DNA of 64,000 bases from the IMG/VR virus record IMGVR_UViG_3300032236_000815, positions 24,585 to 88,584 of that record; one strand, written 5' to 3'. Below are positions 8,670 through 16,951 of the stretch, piece by piece (positions within the stretch are counted from its first letter, which is position 1; every line of letters begins with the position of its first letter). Both the position numbers and the translations under genes were made by a program. Source of the stretch: a virus. The notes beneath the pieces are model-generated. The model ran no database searches. It was not told the origin of the DNA and saw only the letters and a program-made list of their open reading frames with translations.

Positions 8670-10352
8670 ATGTCTAAAATCTTTAGTATTCCAATTAATC
8701 CAAAATTAAACGCTGATCAATTCAATCAGTTTTATAAATTCTTAGCAGAATACAAAGACTATATCCGCGACATTTATTTCACCAGTAGAATCGCACCATT
8801 TATGCAAGACGCAATGGGCGATGTATTTGTTATCCACGAAGATCATTCTTATCTAATTGAAACAGCCTTGCATATTCAACGCACATTAGGGATTCCCGTT
8901 AGTGCTACATTTAACAATATACAAGTTGCACCAACACAAAAGAATTTAGACATTTTCATTAGTAATTTTAAACCATTATATGATGCAGGAGTACGTAGTG
9001 CTACAATTCCTCATACACATTGGATGGCAACGGGACAGATTAAAGCGGCCTTTCCTGAATTATATGTTAAGAACACTATCCTAAGAGAAGTACATACTGC
9101 ACAGGAAGTAGTTAATTTAGCACAATACGGATTTGATTACATAAACTTAGACCGAGATCTAATGCGTGACCATGATAAATTACGAGAAATAAAACGAGCA
9201 AAAGAATATATTAAAAAAACATTAGGTAAGGATATTGCAATTAGTTTGCTTGCCAACGAAGGGTGTGCAGGCGGATGCAGTATGATGGAGGAACATTATC
9301 ATTTTAACAATATACGTGAAGGTGTAAACAGTCCTCAATACTTCAATGATACAATCAGCCGTGTAAGTTGCCCTAATTGGAATGTACAAGATTCATCTAT
9401 ATTTCTTAAACAAGCTAATTTTACTCCTTGGAAAGCAGACTGGGACGAGTTTGTTAATGACCTTGGAATAGATAGCATTAAAATGCATGGAAGAGAAGGT
9501 ATAACTAGGCTATTTGAAACTATGGAAATTGTTCGTAGATACGCTGCCGGGGAAGAATTTCTATATCCAGGATTTGAAAGATATTTAGAAGAAACTAATC
9601 TTGTTGAAAAACCTATTAACATATGGCGCAACAAGATTAAAACATGTCGGTTTGAATGCTGGGATTGTAACTATTGCGACAAAGTATATGAAAAGAAATC
9701 TGATATAGAATTTTCAGAGTTGGTAAAACATGCCGCAGATTGTGTATTAAAATCAGGTGTACCCACTGTAAGAGTTGATGCTCCAGGATTGACTAGTGTT
9801 AGAGTACAAACGCTATTGAACTTACTAGCGCAAGGTGTTAATACATACTTAGAAATAGGTGCCGCTCAAGGAGCAACATTCTGTGCAGTATTAAAAGACA
9901 ATCCGATTCGTGCTATTGCTGTTGATAACTGGAAACAAAATATCCAACCAGCAAATGGTCAAGTTACAATGCCGGCAAACTCTTTAAATACTTTTATTAA
10001 AAACTTTGAAAAATATAAAGGCAATTCAAATATTAGCATTATTGATCAAGATTTATTTGAAGTAGATGTAACACCGTTTGCTGGAACAATTAAAATGATG
10101 TTCTATGACGGCCCGCACGAAGAAGAAGTAACTAAACGTGCTATGATGCATTATGCTCCAGCATTAGAAAACGAGGCAATTGTAGTATTTGATGATGCAA
10201 ACTGGCCGACAGTTGTTGCAGGTGCAAAAGCAGGTATTAAAGAAGCTGGGTTTGAAGTAGCATACGAAAAGTTAATGTTAAACGACTTAGAAGATCCTAA
10301 TGCTTGGTGGAACGGAGTATATGTAACAGTTATTAGGAAAATAAATGATTAA
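8670..10352 (+). CDS. Fusion of a U32-peptidase-like Fe-S domain and a SAM methyltransferase
   Basis: The product has 560 residues. Residues 1-345 resemble the U32 'peptidase' family (relatives are UbiU/UbiV, TrhP and RlhA, which are Fe-S hydroxylation enzymes rather than proteases): a barrel-like region followed by Cys199, Cys203, Cys234 and the cluster Cys326/330/333/336, suitable as Fe-S ligands. Residues 365-560 form a class I SAM-dependent methyltransferase (glycine-rich loop YLEIGAAQGATF at 393-404, then FYDGPHEEE and VVFDDAN), closest in style to Methyltransf_24. It is the first gene of a seven-gene operon and overlaps the halogenase gene by 8 nt. The substrate is unknown. A U32-methyltransferase fusion is unusual and suggests two successive steps on one substrate. 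Confidence 0.7.
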   Translation: MSKIFSIPINPKLNADQFNQFYKFLAEYKDYIRDIYFTSRIAPFMQDAMGDVFVIHEDHSYLIETALHIQRTLGIPVSATFNNIQVAPTQKNLDIFISNFKPLYDAGVRSATIPHTHWMATGQIKAAFPELYVKNTILREVHTAQEVVNLAQYGFDYINLDRDLMRDHDKLREIKRAKEYIKKTLGKDIAISLLANEGCAGGCSMMEEHYHFNNIREGVNSPQYFNDTISRVSCPNWNVQDSSIFLKQANFTPWKADWDEFVNDLGIDSIKMHGREGITRLFETMEIVRRYAAGEEFLYPGFERYLEETNLVEKPINIWRNKIKTCRFECWDCNYCDKVYEKKSDIEFSELVKHAADCVLKSGVPTVRVDAPGLTSVRVQTLLNLLAQGVNTYLEIGAAQGATFCAVLKDNPIRAIAVDNWKQNIQPANGQVTMPANSLNTFIKNFEKYKGNSNISIIDQDLFEVDVTPFAGTIKMMFYDGPHEEEVTKRAMMHYAPALENEAIVVFDDANWPTVVAGAKAGIKEAGFEVAYEKLMLNDLEDPNAWWNGVYVTVIRKIND

Positions 10353-11871
10353 AAAAGTTAAAAAAATTATAGTATTTGGTGGCGGAACTAGCGGTTGGCT
10401 AACAGCCGCCTACTTAGTTAAAAACTTAACTATACCTGCAGAAGTTGTTCTTATCGAAGATGCAAGTGCAGGCCCTATTGGAGTAGGTGAAGGTACACAA
10501 CCATTTACTGCTAGATTTTTATACGAAGCTGGAATACCGCCTAAGGCATGGATGAAGTCTAGTCAAGCGGTATTTAAATACGGTGTAGAAATTACAGGAT
10601 TTAACGAAGAACCATATTTTGTCGATAACGATGTGCCAACAAATTGCATGATTGGTCAAGGGTTATTTGTCAGCGATTATTTTGTCGACAGACCATACAG
10701 CGAAGTACGAGATTGGCACCCAGCATATCAGCTTGCTAAAAATAATATTAGTAGCAAATACGACGATTACCTAGATGCTAATCACGGTTCGGGTCCTGAT
10801 AGCTACGGTGCAGTACATTTTAATGCATTTGATATTATTAAAACAATCAAAGAAATCATACTAGATAAAATTACATACGTCGACACACGCATTTCAGATG
10901 TAAAACAAGATAAAGATGGCATAACAAAACTAGTAGCACAGGACGGTAGCGAATATATTGCAGATTTATATTTGGATTGTACAGGTTTTTCTAGTTTACT
11001 ATTAGAAAAGACACTAGGATCTCCGTTTACCAACTATTCGCCTTGGCTCCCATGCGATAGTGCTGTAGCAATGCCTACTGAATTTAAAGATAAGCGAGCA
11101 GAAATGCATCCTTATACAAAATCAACAGCTATGACTTCTGGGTGGAGATGGACTATTCCTACCTTCACGCGAATAGGCAATGGTTACGTTTACAGTAGTA
11201 AACACATTACGCCCGAGCAAGCTGAGAAAGAGCTACGTGAAAGTATTGGCGAATTTAATGCTCCTGCAAAACATCTTAAAATGAAATGCGGAGTACACAA
11301 AGAAATCGCAGTTAAAAATGTGTGTGCTGTTGGACTAAGTGCTGGATTCATTGAGCCTTTAGAAGCGACTGGCATTACGTTTACAACAGCAACAGTACAA
11401 AGCATTGCAGAAATATTAAACATCAACGGCAACGTGTGGAATGACTATGCAAGAACAAATCTAAATGCTGGATTTTACGAAATGACTACTGAAATTTTTG
11501 CATTTGTATGGGCACACTATTATTTTAGTAGTAAAAATGATACACCATTCTGGCAAGATATTAGAAATATGAAAATTTCTGACTTACCACAAGAAGTACA
11601 AGACATATTAAATGTATTTTTAGAAAGACCACTGCCGTTTATTTTCTTAAAACCAAACAGCATGTTCTGTACATTCCAATGGTTTACGATGTTACATGCT
11701 GGAGGCGCATATAAAAATGTTACTAGTAGCTTAACTCCTAAGCAAAAAGAATACAGTAAATATTTCTTAGATTCTCACTCGGCTCGAGTCGAGCTGGCGA
11801 AGAAGATGTTTCCTAATCAATACGAATATTTACAATCTTGGTACAGCGACTGGGAATCAGAGGAGATATAA
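10345..11871 (+). CDS. Flavin-dependent (tryptophan) halogenase
   Basis: The product has 508 residues, the usual length for the family. The FAD-binding GGGTSGW is at residues 12-18, followed by GVGEGTQP (46-53). Lys78 in 'FKYG' matches the catalytic lysine of tryptophan halogenases. The diagnostic WxWxIP motif is W267-P272, and EPLEATG (337-343) matches the conserved PLExTG segment. These enzymes use FADH2, O2 and halide to make HOCl/HOBr that is channelled to the lysine. A viral precedent is VirX1 of cyanophage Syn10. No flavin reductase gene is visible nearby, so the host must supply FADH2. It overlaps the genes on both sides. Halogenase chemistry is well supported; the substrate (free Trp, a protein residue or another aromatic) is unknown. 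Confidence 0.85.
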   Translation: MIKKVKKIIVFGGGTSGWLTAAYLVKNLTIPAEVVLIEDASAGPIGVGEGTQPFTARFLYEAGIPPKAWMKSSQAVFKYGVEITGFNEEPYFVDNDVPTNCMIGQGLFVSDYFVDRPYSEVRDWHPAYQLAKNNISSKYDDYLDANHGSGPDSYGAVHFNAFDIIKTIKEIILDKITYVDTRISDVKQDKDGITKLVAQDGSEYIADLYLDCTGFSSLLLEKTLGSPFTNYSPWLPCDSAVAMPTEFKDKRAEMHPYTKSTAMTSGWRWTIPTFTRIGNGYVYSSKHITPEQAEKELRESIGEFNAPAKHLKMKCGVHKEIAVKNVCAVGLSAGFIEPLEATGITFTTATVQSIAEILNINGNVWNDYARTNLNAGFYEMTTEIFAFVWAHYYFSSKNDTPFWQDIRNMKISDLPQEVQDILNVFLERPLPFIFLKPNSMFCTFQWFTMLHAGGAYKNVTSSLTPKQKEYSKYFLDSHSARVELAKKMFPNQYEYLQSWYSDWESEEI

Positions 11872-12302
11872 TGTTAAACCAATTAAATTCAAATCAATAT
11901 ACAATATACACAGTACAAACTCGAGGCAAGAAAAACGATGCTTATGAAGATTCAAAAATTGACAGAGATCGTTTTAAATTACGTCGATGGGTTGAAGCAT
12001 TGTTAGCAGATAGGGAAGTTATCATGTTCTGGACTGAAGAGGATACAGATTACATGATGGTTGGAACTACAAAAGTTAATCCTGGTGAAGGATTTGCTGA
12101 GTTGCCAAAAGATTTGCCAACAATAAAATGTAACGTAAACGGCAAAGAAGTTGACGAGCCGCAATTTATTACTTTTCACTGCGTACCTGGAAGGGAAATT
12201 GCTACAGTCGATGTTGATCACATAACAAAGTTCATAGTTAGTATTGAAGGTCTTGTAGAATTAACACAAAAAGTACTAAGGGAAGAAGCAAATGGTTCGT
12301 GA
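11871..12302 (+). CDS. Small unknown protein between halogenase and hydroxylase
   Basis: The ATG at 11871 is chosen: it shares one base with the halogenase stop (TAATG) and has SD gaggag. A TTG 33 nt upstream is less likely. The 143-residue product is a mixed alpha/beta, charged protein with no recognised motif; it has an FWTEEDTDYMM segment and a terminal helix. It overlaps the next gene by 11 nt. Its fixed place inside the enzyme operon suggests a substrate carrier, binding partner or precursor, which is inference only. Confidence 0.6.
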   Translation: MLNQLNSNQYTIYTVQTRGKKNDAYEDSKIDRDRFKLRRWVEALLADREVIMFWTEEDTDYMMVGTTKVNPGEGFAELPKDLPTIKCNVNGKEVDEPQFITFHCVPGREIATVDVDHITKFIVSIEGLVELTQKVLREEANGS

Positions 12303-12864
12303 TGATTTTATTGGTATCTTTGACAATGTACTCACTCCTGCCGAATGTGGTGAGTTAATTGATTATTTTGTAAAAATGCGAAAACTAAATTTAGTTTACA
12401 AACGTCCAGATGCTCCTCATGAAAAGAAGGACGAAACAGTATATCCGTTCGAACCAGATTCTTTACATTTTGTTGGCACAAATCCAGTAGTACAAAGTAT
12501 TATGGAAAAAGTCTGGAAGTGTTATAACGAATATTGTGATAATTTCAGTATCCTGACACTAAAAAATGAACAGGGTGTAACTGGTATGCGTGTACAACGT
12601 ACCCAGCCAGGCGGTGGATACCATCAGTGGCATTATGAAAATCAAGGAATAATGCATTCAAATAGATTTTTAGTTTTTCAAATCTATCTTAATACAGTTA
12701 CAGAAGGCGGCGAGACTGAATTCTTGTATCAAAAAACTAGAGTAAATGCACAGCAAGGCAGGGTGTTGCTATGGCCAGCGGCATTTACACATACACATAG
12801 AGGAAATCAACCATTAAGCGGCGACAAATATATTGTTACCGGATGGATTGAATACTTAAACTAA
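12292..12864 (+). CDS. 2OG-Fe(II) oxygenase, prolyl-4-hydroxylase-like
   Basis: The product has 190 residues. The motif YHQWHYE gives the iron ligands His114 and Glu116 (HxE variant of HxD). The distal His is His169 in THTHRG, and Lys179 (GDKYIVTGW) is placed to bind 2-oxoglutarate. YLN...GGETEF (132-144) is the typical core strand of phage and P4H-type enzymes. It belongs to the operon (11-nt overlap upstream, 1-nt gap downstream). Likely action: hydroxylation of a proline or other aliphatic position in a peptide, or of the halogenase-pathway substrate. Confidence 0.8.
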   Translation: MVRDDFIGIFDNVLTPAECGELIDYFVKMRKLNLVYKRPDAPHEKKDETVYPFEPDSLHFVGTNPVVQSIMEKVWKCYNEYCDNFSILTLKNEQGVTGMRVQRTQPGGGYHQWHYENQGIMHSNRFLVFQIYLNTVTEGGETEFLYQKTRVNAQQGRVLLWPAAFTHTHRGNQPLSGDKYIVTGWIEYLN

Positions 12865-12865
12865 C

Positions 12866-14047
12866 ATGAAAAAACGTCTCGGAATTATCGGAGTAGGATC
12901 AGCAGGTATACTAAGTCTAAGTTACTTCTGTGCCCACTTGGATAATACATGGGAAGTTGTTAGTATTAACGATCCTAACGGTAAAATATTAGGAATTGGA
13001 GAAAGTTCTAACCCGAGTTTTGTTTCAGCATTAGAAGCAGGGCTTGGATTTAATATGTATGACGATATTAAAGAGCTAGATGCTACATATAAATTTGGCA
13101 CAATGTGGAAAACTTGGAGAGACAAAGAGTTTATATCTCCACTGCTAGGTGGTAATACTGCTATACATTTTAACAATTTTAAATTAAAAGAATTTGCTAT
13201 TCCTAGGTTACATCAACGTTGGCCGCATAAGTTTAGCGAGCTATCGGGTAAGGTAGAAGAACTTATCGGCCACGCTTCTCATGTTGATGTTGTTGTAGAC
13301 GGCGTTAATCATCAGTACAATTATATTATAGATTGCAGAGGTTTCCCTACAGAATGGGACGATTATAATATTTGTGAAAATATGCCAGTTAATCATGCAC
13401 TAGTACACAACAAAGATCTACCCGGCGATTGGATGTACACAGGACACCGTGCCCACAAAAATGGTTGGATGTTTGAAATCCCGTTAACTAACAGACAAAG
13501 CTATGGATATTTGTTTAACAATAACATAACTACAGTAGAAGATGCTAAGAAAGATTTTAGTCAAGAAATCGATGTGCCAGTTGATCAGCTACAAAATATA
13601 GAATATAAGTTTCAAAGTTTTTATACTACTAAACTTTTAGATGGTAGAATTTTAAAAAATGGAAATAGAGCTATTTTCTTTGAACCTATTAGTGCTACTA
13701 GTTTGTTTATGTATGATCAAGCTAATCGAATATTCCTTAGCTACTTAAATCACAGTATTGAAACTCCTGAAAGAGTTAATAAAGAATTTATAAATGTAGC
13801 AAGTGCATTGCGCGAGTTAATTTGCTGGTTCTATCACGGTGGCAGTACATATGATACACCGTTTTGGCAAGCAACGAAAGAAAAAACTCGACCAGTAGTA
13901 GAAAATAGTCAGATGATGAAAATGTTAAAACATAGTTATGCTGAGTGGATTGCTAAAGATAGTCCTATGTATGCTGACAAATTTTTCTTCGAACCGCATT
14001 TAATGTTACAACTAGACAAAAACTTTCAATATAATTATTTCAAATGA
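12866..14047 (+). CDS. Second, divergent halogenase-like flavoprotein
   Basis: The product has 393 residues, about 115 shorter than its neighbour at 10345. It keeps the FAD fingerprint GVGSAG (9-14), the GIGESSNP loop (43-50), a lysine in 'YKFG' (Lys76) at the catalytic position, and W201-P206 as WMFEIP, a WxWxIP motif with the second Trp replaced by Phe. The PLExTG segment has become EPISATS. It therefore has the halogenase fold and lysine with an altered active-site wall. It may halogenate a different site, act as a flavin hydroxylase, or work as a regulatory or paired subunit. It overlaps the next gene by 4 nt (ATGA). Confidence 0.72.
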   Translation: MKKRLGIIGVGSAGILSLSYFCAHLDNTWEVVSINDPNGKILGIGESSNPSFVSALEAGLGFNMYDDIKELDATYKFGTMWKTWRDKEFISPLLGGNTAIHFNNFKLKEFAIPRLHQRWPHKFSELSGKVEELIGHASHVDVVVDGVNHQYNYIIDCRGFPTEWDDYNICENMPVNHALVHNKDLPGDWMYTGHRAHKNGWMFEIPLTNRQSYGYLFNNNITTVEDAKKDFSQEIDVPVDQLQNIEYKFQSFYTTKLLDGRILKNGNRAIFFEPISATSLFMYDQANRIFLSYLNHSIETPERVNKEFINVASALRELICWFYHGGSTYDTPFWQATKEKTRPVVENSQMMKMLKHSYAEWIAKDSPMYADKFFFEPHLMLQLDKNFQYNYFK

Positions 14048-14661
14048 CATATAAATTATCAAATGACCCATTCGTAACTGCCGCAACTATGCCGCCTTTT
14101 GCTAAACTAGGGCAAGTGTTTACACCTGAAGAGATGAATCGCATGTGTGCATATTTTACAAGCAAAGGTACGGAGCCTGGACTAATCGGAAAAACTGACG
14201 GTGATACCATGGATACTGGGTTACGTAAGTCGGGTATTAAAATGCACGAATATACTGCTGATACTGCTTGGATTTTTGAAAGATTGAATACTGCAATATC
14301 CGATGGCAACAGTCATTTTTTCAGATTTAATATTGTAGGATACGACTACTTACAATATACAGAATATAATGCACCAGACGAACGCTATGGATATCACACA
14401 GATATGCCTTATGGTCCTAATCATAATTTAGAAAAACACTTAATGCGTAAACTGTCTTTTAGTTTAATCTTAAGTGACCCATCAGAGTACGATGGCGGCC
14501 AATTTGAGTTTATGATCGAGTCCGATAAGCCCTGGGCCGTGCCACAAAATAAAGGAGATTTGATTATATTTCCTAGTTGGTTACTACATGAAGTTACACC
14601 GGTAACAAGAGGTCTGAGAAAAAGTCTTGTTGGTTGGTGCTTAGGACCTAAATTTGTATGA
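14044..14661 (+). CDS. 2OG-Fe(II) oxygenase, PKHD-hydroxylase type
   Basis: The product has 205 residues. Iron ligands are His118-x-Asp120 (YHTD) and distal His182 (LLHEVTPV); Arg192 (RKSLVGW) is the expected 2-oxoglutarate anchor. SFSLILSDPSEYDGGQFEF is the typical core of PKHD/YbiX-like enzymes. It starts and ends with 4-nt ATGA overlaps inside the operon. The substrate is unknown. It is distinct in sequence from the other two oxygenases of the operon, so it probably acts on a different position or substrate. Confidence 0.82.
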   Translation: MTYKLSNDPFVTAATMPPFAKLGQVFTPEEMNRMCAYFTSKGTEPGLIGKTDGDTMDTGLRKSGIKMHEYTADTAWIFERLNTAISDGNSHFFRFNIVGYDYLQYTEYNAPDERYGYHTDMPYGPNHNLEKHLMRKLSFSLILSDPSEYDGGQFEFMIESDKPWAVPQNKGDLIIFPSWLLHEVTPVTRGLRKSLVGWCLGPKFV

Positions 14662-15236
14662 TAAAAAGATTTCCACTTTATCATAGTGATTTATTTGTTA
14701 TAGAAAATGTTGGATCTGACGAACAGGTAGACGCATTAGTTAAACAAATTGCTATTGAAAAGCAAACAACACCTTCGGATGAGTTTACAAACAGAGGATG
14801 CTGGCGAAGTACAAAATGGTGGAACGATGTTGACTGGTTATGCCAAGCAGTTTGTACGTTAGCCGAAACAGCATCTACCCATTATAAAGAAATTGATTCT
14901 AATTTTGAAAAAGGATCTAAATTTAAACTAGGCATGTGGACTAATGTTAACGATCCTGGTAGCAAAAATGTCATGCACAATCATGTAAGAGATGTTTTTG
15001 CCGCTTGCTATTATATACAATCAGAAGATACTGGCGATTTAAGACTAGTAAATGGAAGTAATCTAATGCAAGATCTAAATCCATCTGCTCCTTTTAGTAG
15101 AGATTTCAGATTTGCTCCAAAAAATCGCACACTTGTATTATGGCCTAGTTGGGTTCCACATGAAGTAGAAACCAATTTAAGTAATAAACAACGTATCAAT
15201 ATAGCGTTCAATGTAAATTTCGACACCGACTCCTAG
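14658..15236 (+). CDS. 2OG-Fe(II) oxygenase-like protein (HxH type)
   Basis: The product has 192 residues. VMHNHVRDVFAACYYI gives His107/His109, the HxH pattern common in the phage family of 'putative 2OG-Fe(II) oxygenases' (TIGR02466-like). Distal His168 (VPHEVETN) and Arg179 (QRINIAFN) complete the set. It is the last gene of the operon: a 4-nt ATGA overlap upstream, and the terminator at 15252 follows. The HxH triad leaves open whether it hydroxylates or carries out another iron-dependent oxidation. Confidence 0.7.
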   Translation: MIKRFPLYHSDLFVIENVGSDEQVDALVKQIAIEKQTTPSDEFTNRGCWRSTKWWNDVDWLCQAVCTLAETASTHYKEIDSNFEKGSKFKLGMWTNVNDPGSKNVMHNHVRDVFAACYYIQSEDTGDLRLVNGSNLMQDLNPSAPFSRDFRFAPKNRTLVLWPSWVPHEVETNLSNKQRINIAFNVNFDTDS

Positions 15237-15239
15237 CCC

Positions 15240-15247
15240 CATAAATA
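15240..15247 (+). promoter_or_regulatory. Candidate late promoter (CATAAATA)
   Basis: The octamer is one base from the T4 late consensus. It lies only 5 nt before a hairpin-T-run, so the transcript for the transporter gene would begin at or near the stem of the preceding operon's terminator. Confidence 0.5.
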
Positions 15248-15251
15248 AACG

Positions 15252-15276
15252 GCACTATAATTATAGTGCTTTTTTA
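15252..15276 (+). terminator. Terminator of the oxidative-enzyme operon
   Basis: A perfect 8-bp stem (15252-15259 with 15262-15269) with a 2-nt apex is followed by seven T's. SD aaggag and the ATG of the transporter gene follow directly. Confidence 0.8.
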
Positions 15277-15286
15277 AGGAGAAACG

Positions 15287-16333
15287 ATGGAGTTTATAAC
15301 TTCGGTCCTGTTAAAGGACATTACATACTTGTGGATGATCTTCTTCATTATGATCACCGCTGGACTAGCTAAAGAGTACGCTCTATTTGCCCCAGCGTTT
15401 GCCTATGTTAGAAATACTTTCCGCAGTAACAAGTTCGTAGTTGTTATCCTAAGTGCGATTGGTGGTATTTTACCAATCGAAGGTCGAGTTACAGTCTCAG
15501 CAGGTTTGCTGGATACTGTAGCACCTAAAGAAGGTCCTGGTCGTGAGAAACTAGGCATTGTAGACTATCTAGCCAACCATCACTATTACATGTGGTCACC
15601 GTTAGAGAAAACTGTAATCCTACCTATCGCGGCATTTGGATTGACTTATGGTGCTTTCCTCGGTCTAGTTGCTCCGTTGCTAATCACTAGTTTGTTGTTT
15701 ATCAGCATCTACATCTGGACACAAGTCAAAGATGAAGAGCTAGTTATTACACCGGGAAACTTTAAATTGAGTGCTGTTCTACGTAACGTGCTTCCAATGT
15801 TTATTGCCCTCGGCGTTTACATTTGGGGCGGCGGCGAAGAGCATGTATTTCCAATTTTTGGTTTACTAACTTTATACTATGTAATCATCACACAACAATG
15901 GAACTACAAGAAATTGTTGGGCTATGTTCGTTGGGATGTACTAGTATGGGTAGGTGCAGTTATTATCTTAGGTAACTATTTCAAATCACATAACGGAGCA
16001 TTTCTAGAGCTAATCAAGAGCGTAGGGTTGAACCCTCATACTTTTGCTGGTATGCTAGCGATATCAGTTATTGGATTTGTCATTAGCTTCTTAATGGGTA
16101 GTTCAGGTAAGTTTATTGCTGTTGCTGTTTTAATGGCACAAGTATTTGGCGTAGAATATTTCTTATGGTTCTTTGCTATTGACTTTACTGGATATCTGTT
16201 AAGCCCTACGCATAAATGTGTTATGATTGGTAACCGTTATTTCGGCACACCAGTTGGCACTTATTATAAAGCCCTAGGTTTATGGGGCGCACTACTTCTG
16301 CTTGTAAGCGGAGTAGTAACATTTTTGATTTAA
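15287..16333 (+). CDS. Polytopic inner-membrane transporter, DUF401-like
   Basis: The product has 348 residues with roughly nine to ten hydrophobic segments spread over the whole length. The segment GGILPIEGRVTVSAGLLD (60-77) and the late SPTHKC...RYFG...YYKALG pattern resemble the DUF401 family of the ion-transporter (IT) superfamily, which are putative secondary carriers for small anions. SD aaggag. Only 11 nt separate it from a gene for an outer-membrane barrel, and both precede a terminator. A phage-encoded transporter of this kind would alter uptake in the infected cell. The substrate cannot be read from the sequence. Confidence 0.65.
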   Translation: MEFITSVLLKDITYLWMIFFIMITAGLAKEYALFAPAFAYVRNTFRSNKFVVVILSAIGGILPIEGRVTVSAGLLDTVAPKEGPGREKLGIVDYLANHHYYMWSPLEKTVILPIAAFGLTYGAFLGLVAPLLITSLLFISIYIWTQVKDEELVITPGNFKLSAVLRNVLPMFIALGVYIWGGGEEHVFPIFGLLTLYYVIITQQWNYKKLLGYVRWDVLVWVGAVIILGNYFKSHNGAFLELIKSVGLNPHTFAGMLAISVIGFVISFLMGSSGKFIAVAVLMAQVFGVEYFLWFFAIDFTGYLLSPTHKCVMIGNRYFGTPVGTYYKALGLWGALLLLVSGVVTFLI

Positions 16334-16344
16334 AGGAATCACAT

Positions 16345-16935
16345 ATGAAGAAAATCTTCGCAATCTTGGCCTTGGCCGCAACAACATCTGCATTTGCAGA
16401 CAGTGGTGTTAGTTTTGAATTTGAACGCGAGCGCGGTACAGCATCTCCAAACACAATGTCAAACACTATTAAAGTAGCACCATATGTTAAACTAGATAAC
16501 GGTGTTAAACTTGATTTGCAATTCGGCGGTAGCCGTGATGATGGTCAAGTATCTGGTAACAACAATGCGCTTGAAAACACAATTGAAGCTCGTGCTCAAA
16601 GAATGTATGAAGTGTACCCAGGCTTGAAGCTTGGTGCCCGTGTTGGTATCGGCCAAGTAGTTAACGGCACAAACTCAGCAGGCAAGACTGTTGACTTTGG
16701 ATACTATACAATTACACCGAAGGCTGAATATGCCTTCAATGATAAGTTGAGCGCATTGGCTAGCTTCCGTTTCCGTAATGGTTTTAGCGATAGTGACAAC
16801 TATCTAACACGTACAGCTAAAGCTGGTCTAGGTTACAATGTAACTAAGAAAGACACAGTTGAAGTTCAATACTTCCAAAAACGTGGCGATCAAAGCGTTA
16901 ACGGTGTTGAATTAGCTTACTCACGTAGTTTCTAA
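16345..16935 (+). CDS. Outer-membrane beta-barrel protein with signal peptide (porin-like)
   Basis: The ATG at 16345 is chosen for its SD (aaagga) and because it starts a classical signal peptide (MKKIFAILALAATTSAFA, cleavage before DSG). The mature part (about 178 residues) has repeated amphipathic strands (VKLDLQFGGS, LKLGARVGIG, TVEVQYFQKR) and ends in YSRSF, the terminal Phe used for barrel assembly by BAM. The style resembles small KdgM-like oligosaccharide porins. It forms a two-gene unit with the transporter upstream. Possible roles are a nutrient channel, receptor masking or superinfection exclusion. The barrel nature is well supported; the role is not. Confidence 0.72.
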   Translation: MKKIFAILALAATTSAFADSGVSFEFERERGTASPNTMSNTIKVAPYVKLDNGVKLDLQFGGSRDDGQVSGNNNALENTIEARAQRMYEVYPGLKLGARVGIGQVVNGTNSAGKTVDFGYYTITPKAEYAFNDKLSALASFRFRNGFSDSDNYLTRTAKAGLGYNVTKKDTVEVQYFQKRGDQSVNGVELAYSRSF

Positions 16936-16951
16936 TTATTTAGAAATCAAT

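Noticed and set aside
11838-11870. TTG start for the small gene in the enzyme operon
   Set aside because: The ATG at 11871 overlaps the halogenase stop by one base and has a strong SD, typical of the operon.
8670-15236. Oxidative operon as an anti-restriction or defence island
   Set aside because: No nuclease, toxin or sensor domains are present. All recognised domains are modifying enzymes.
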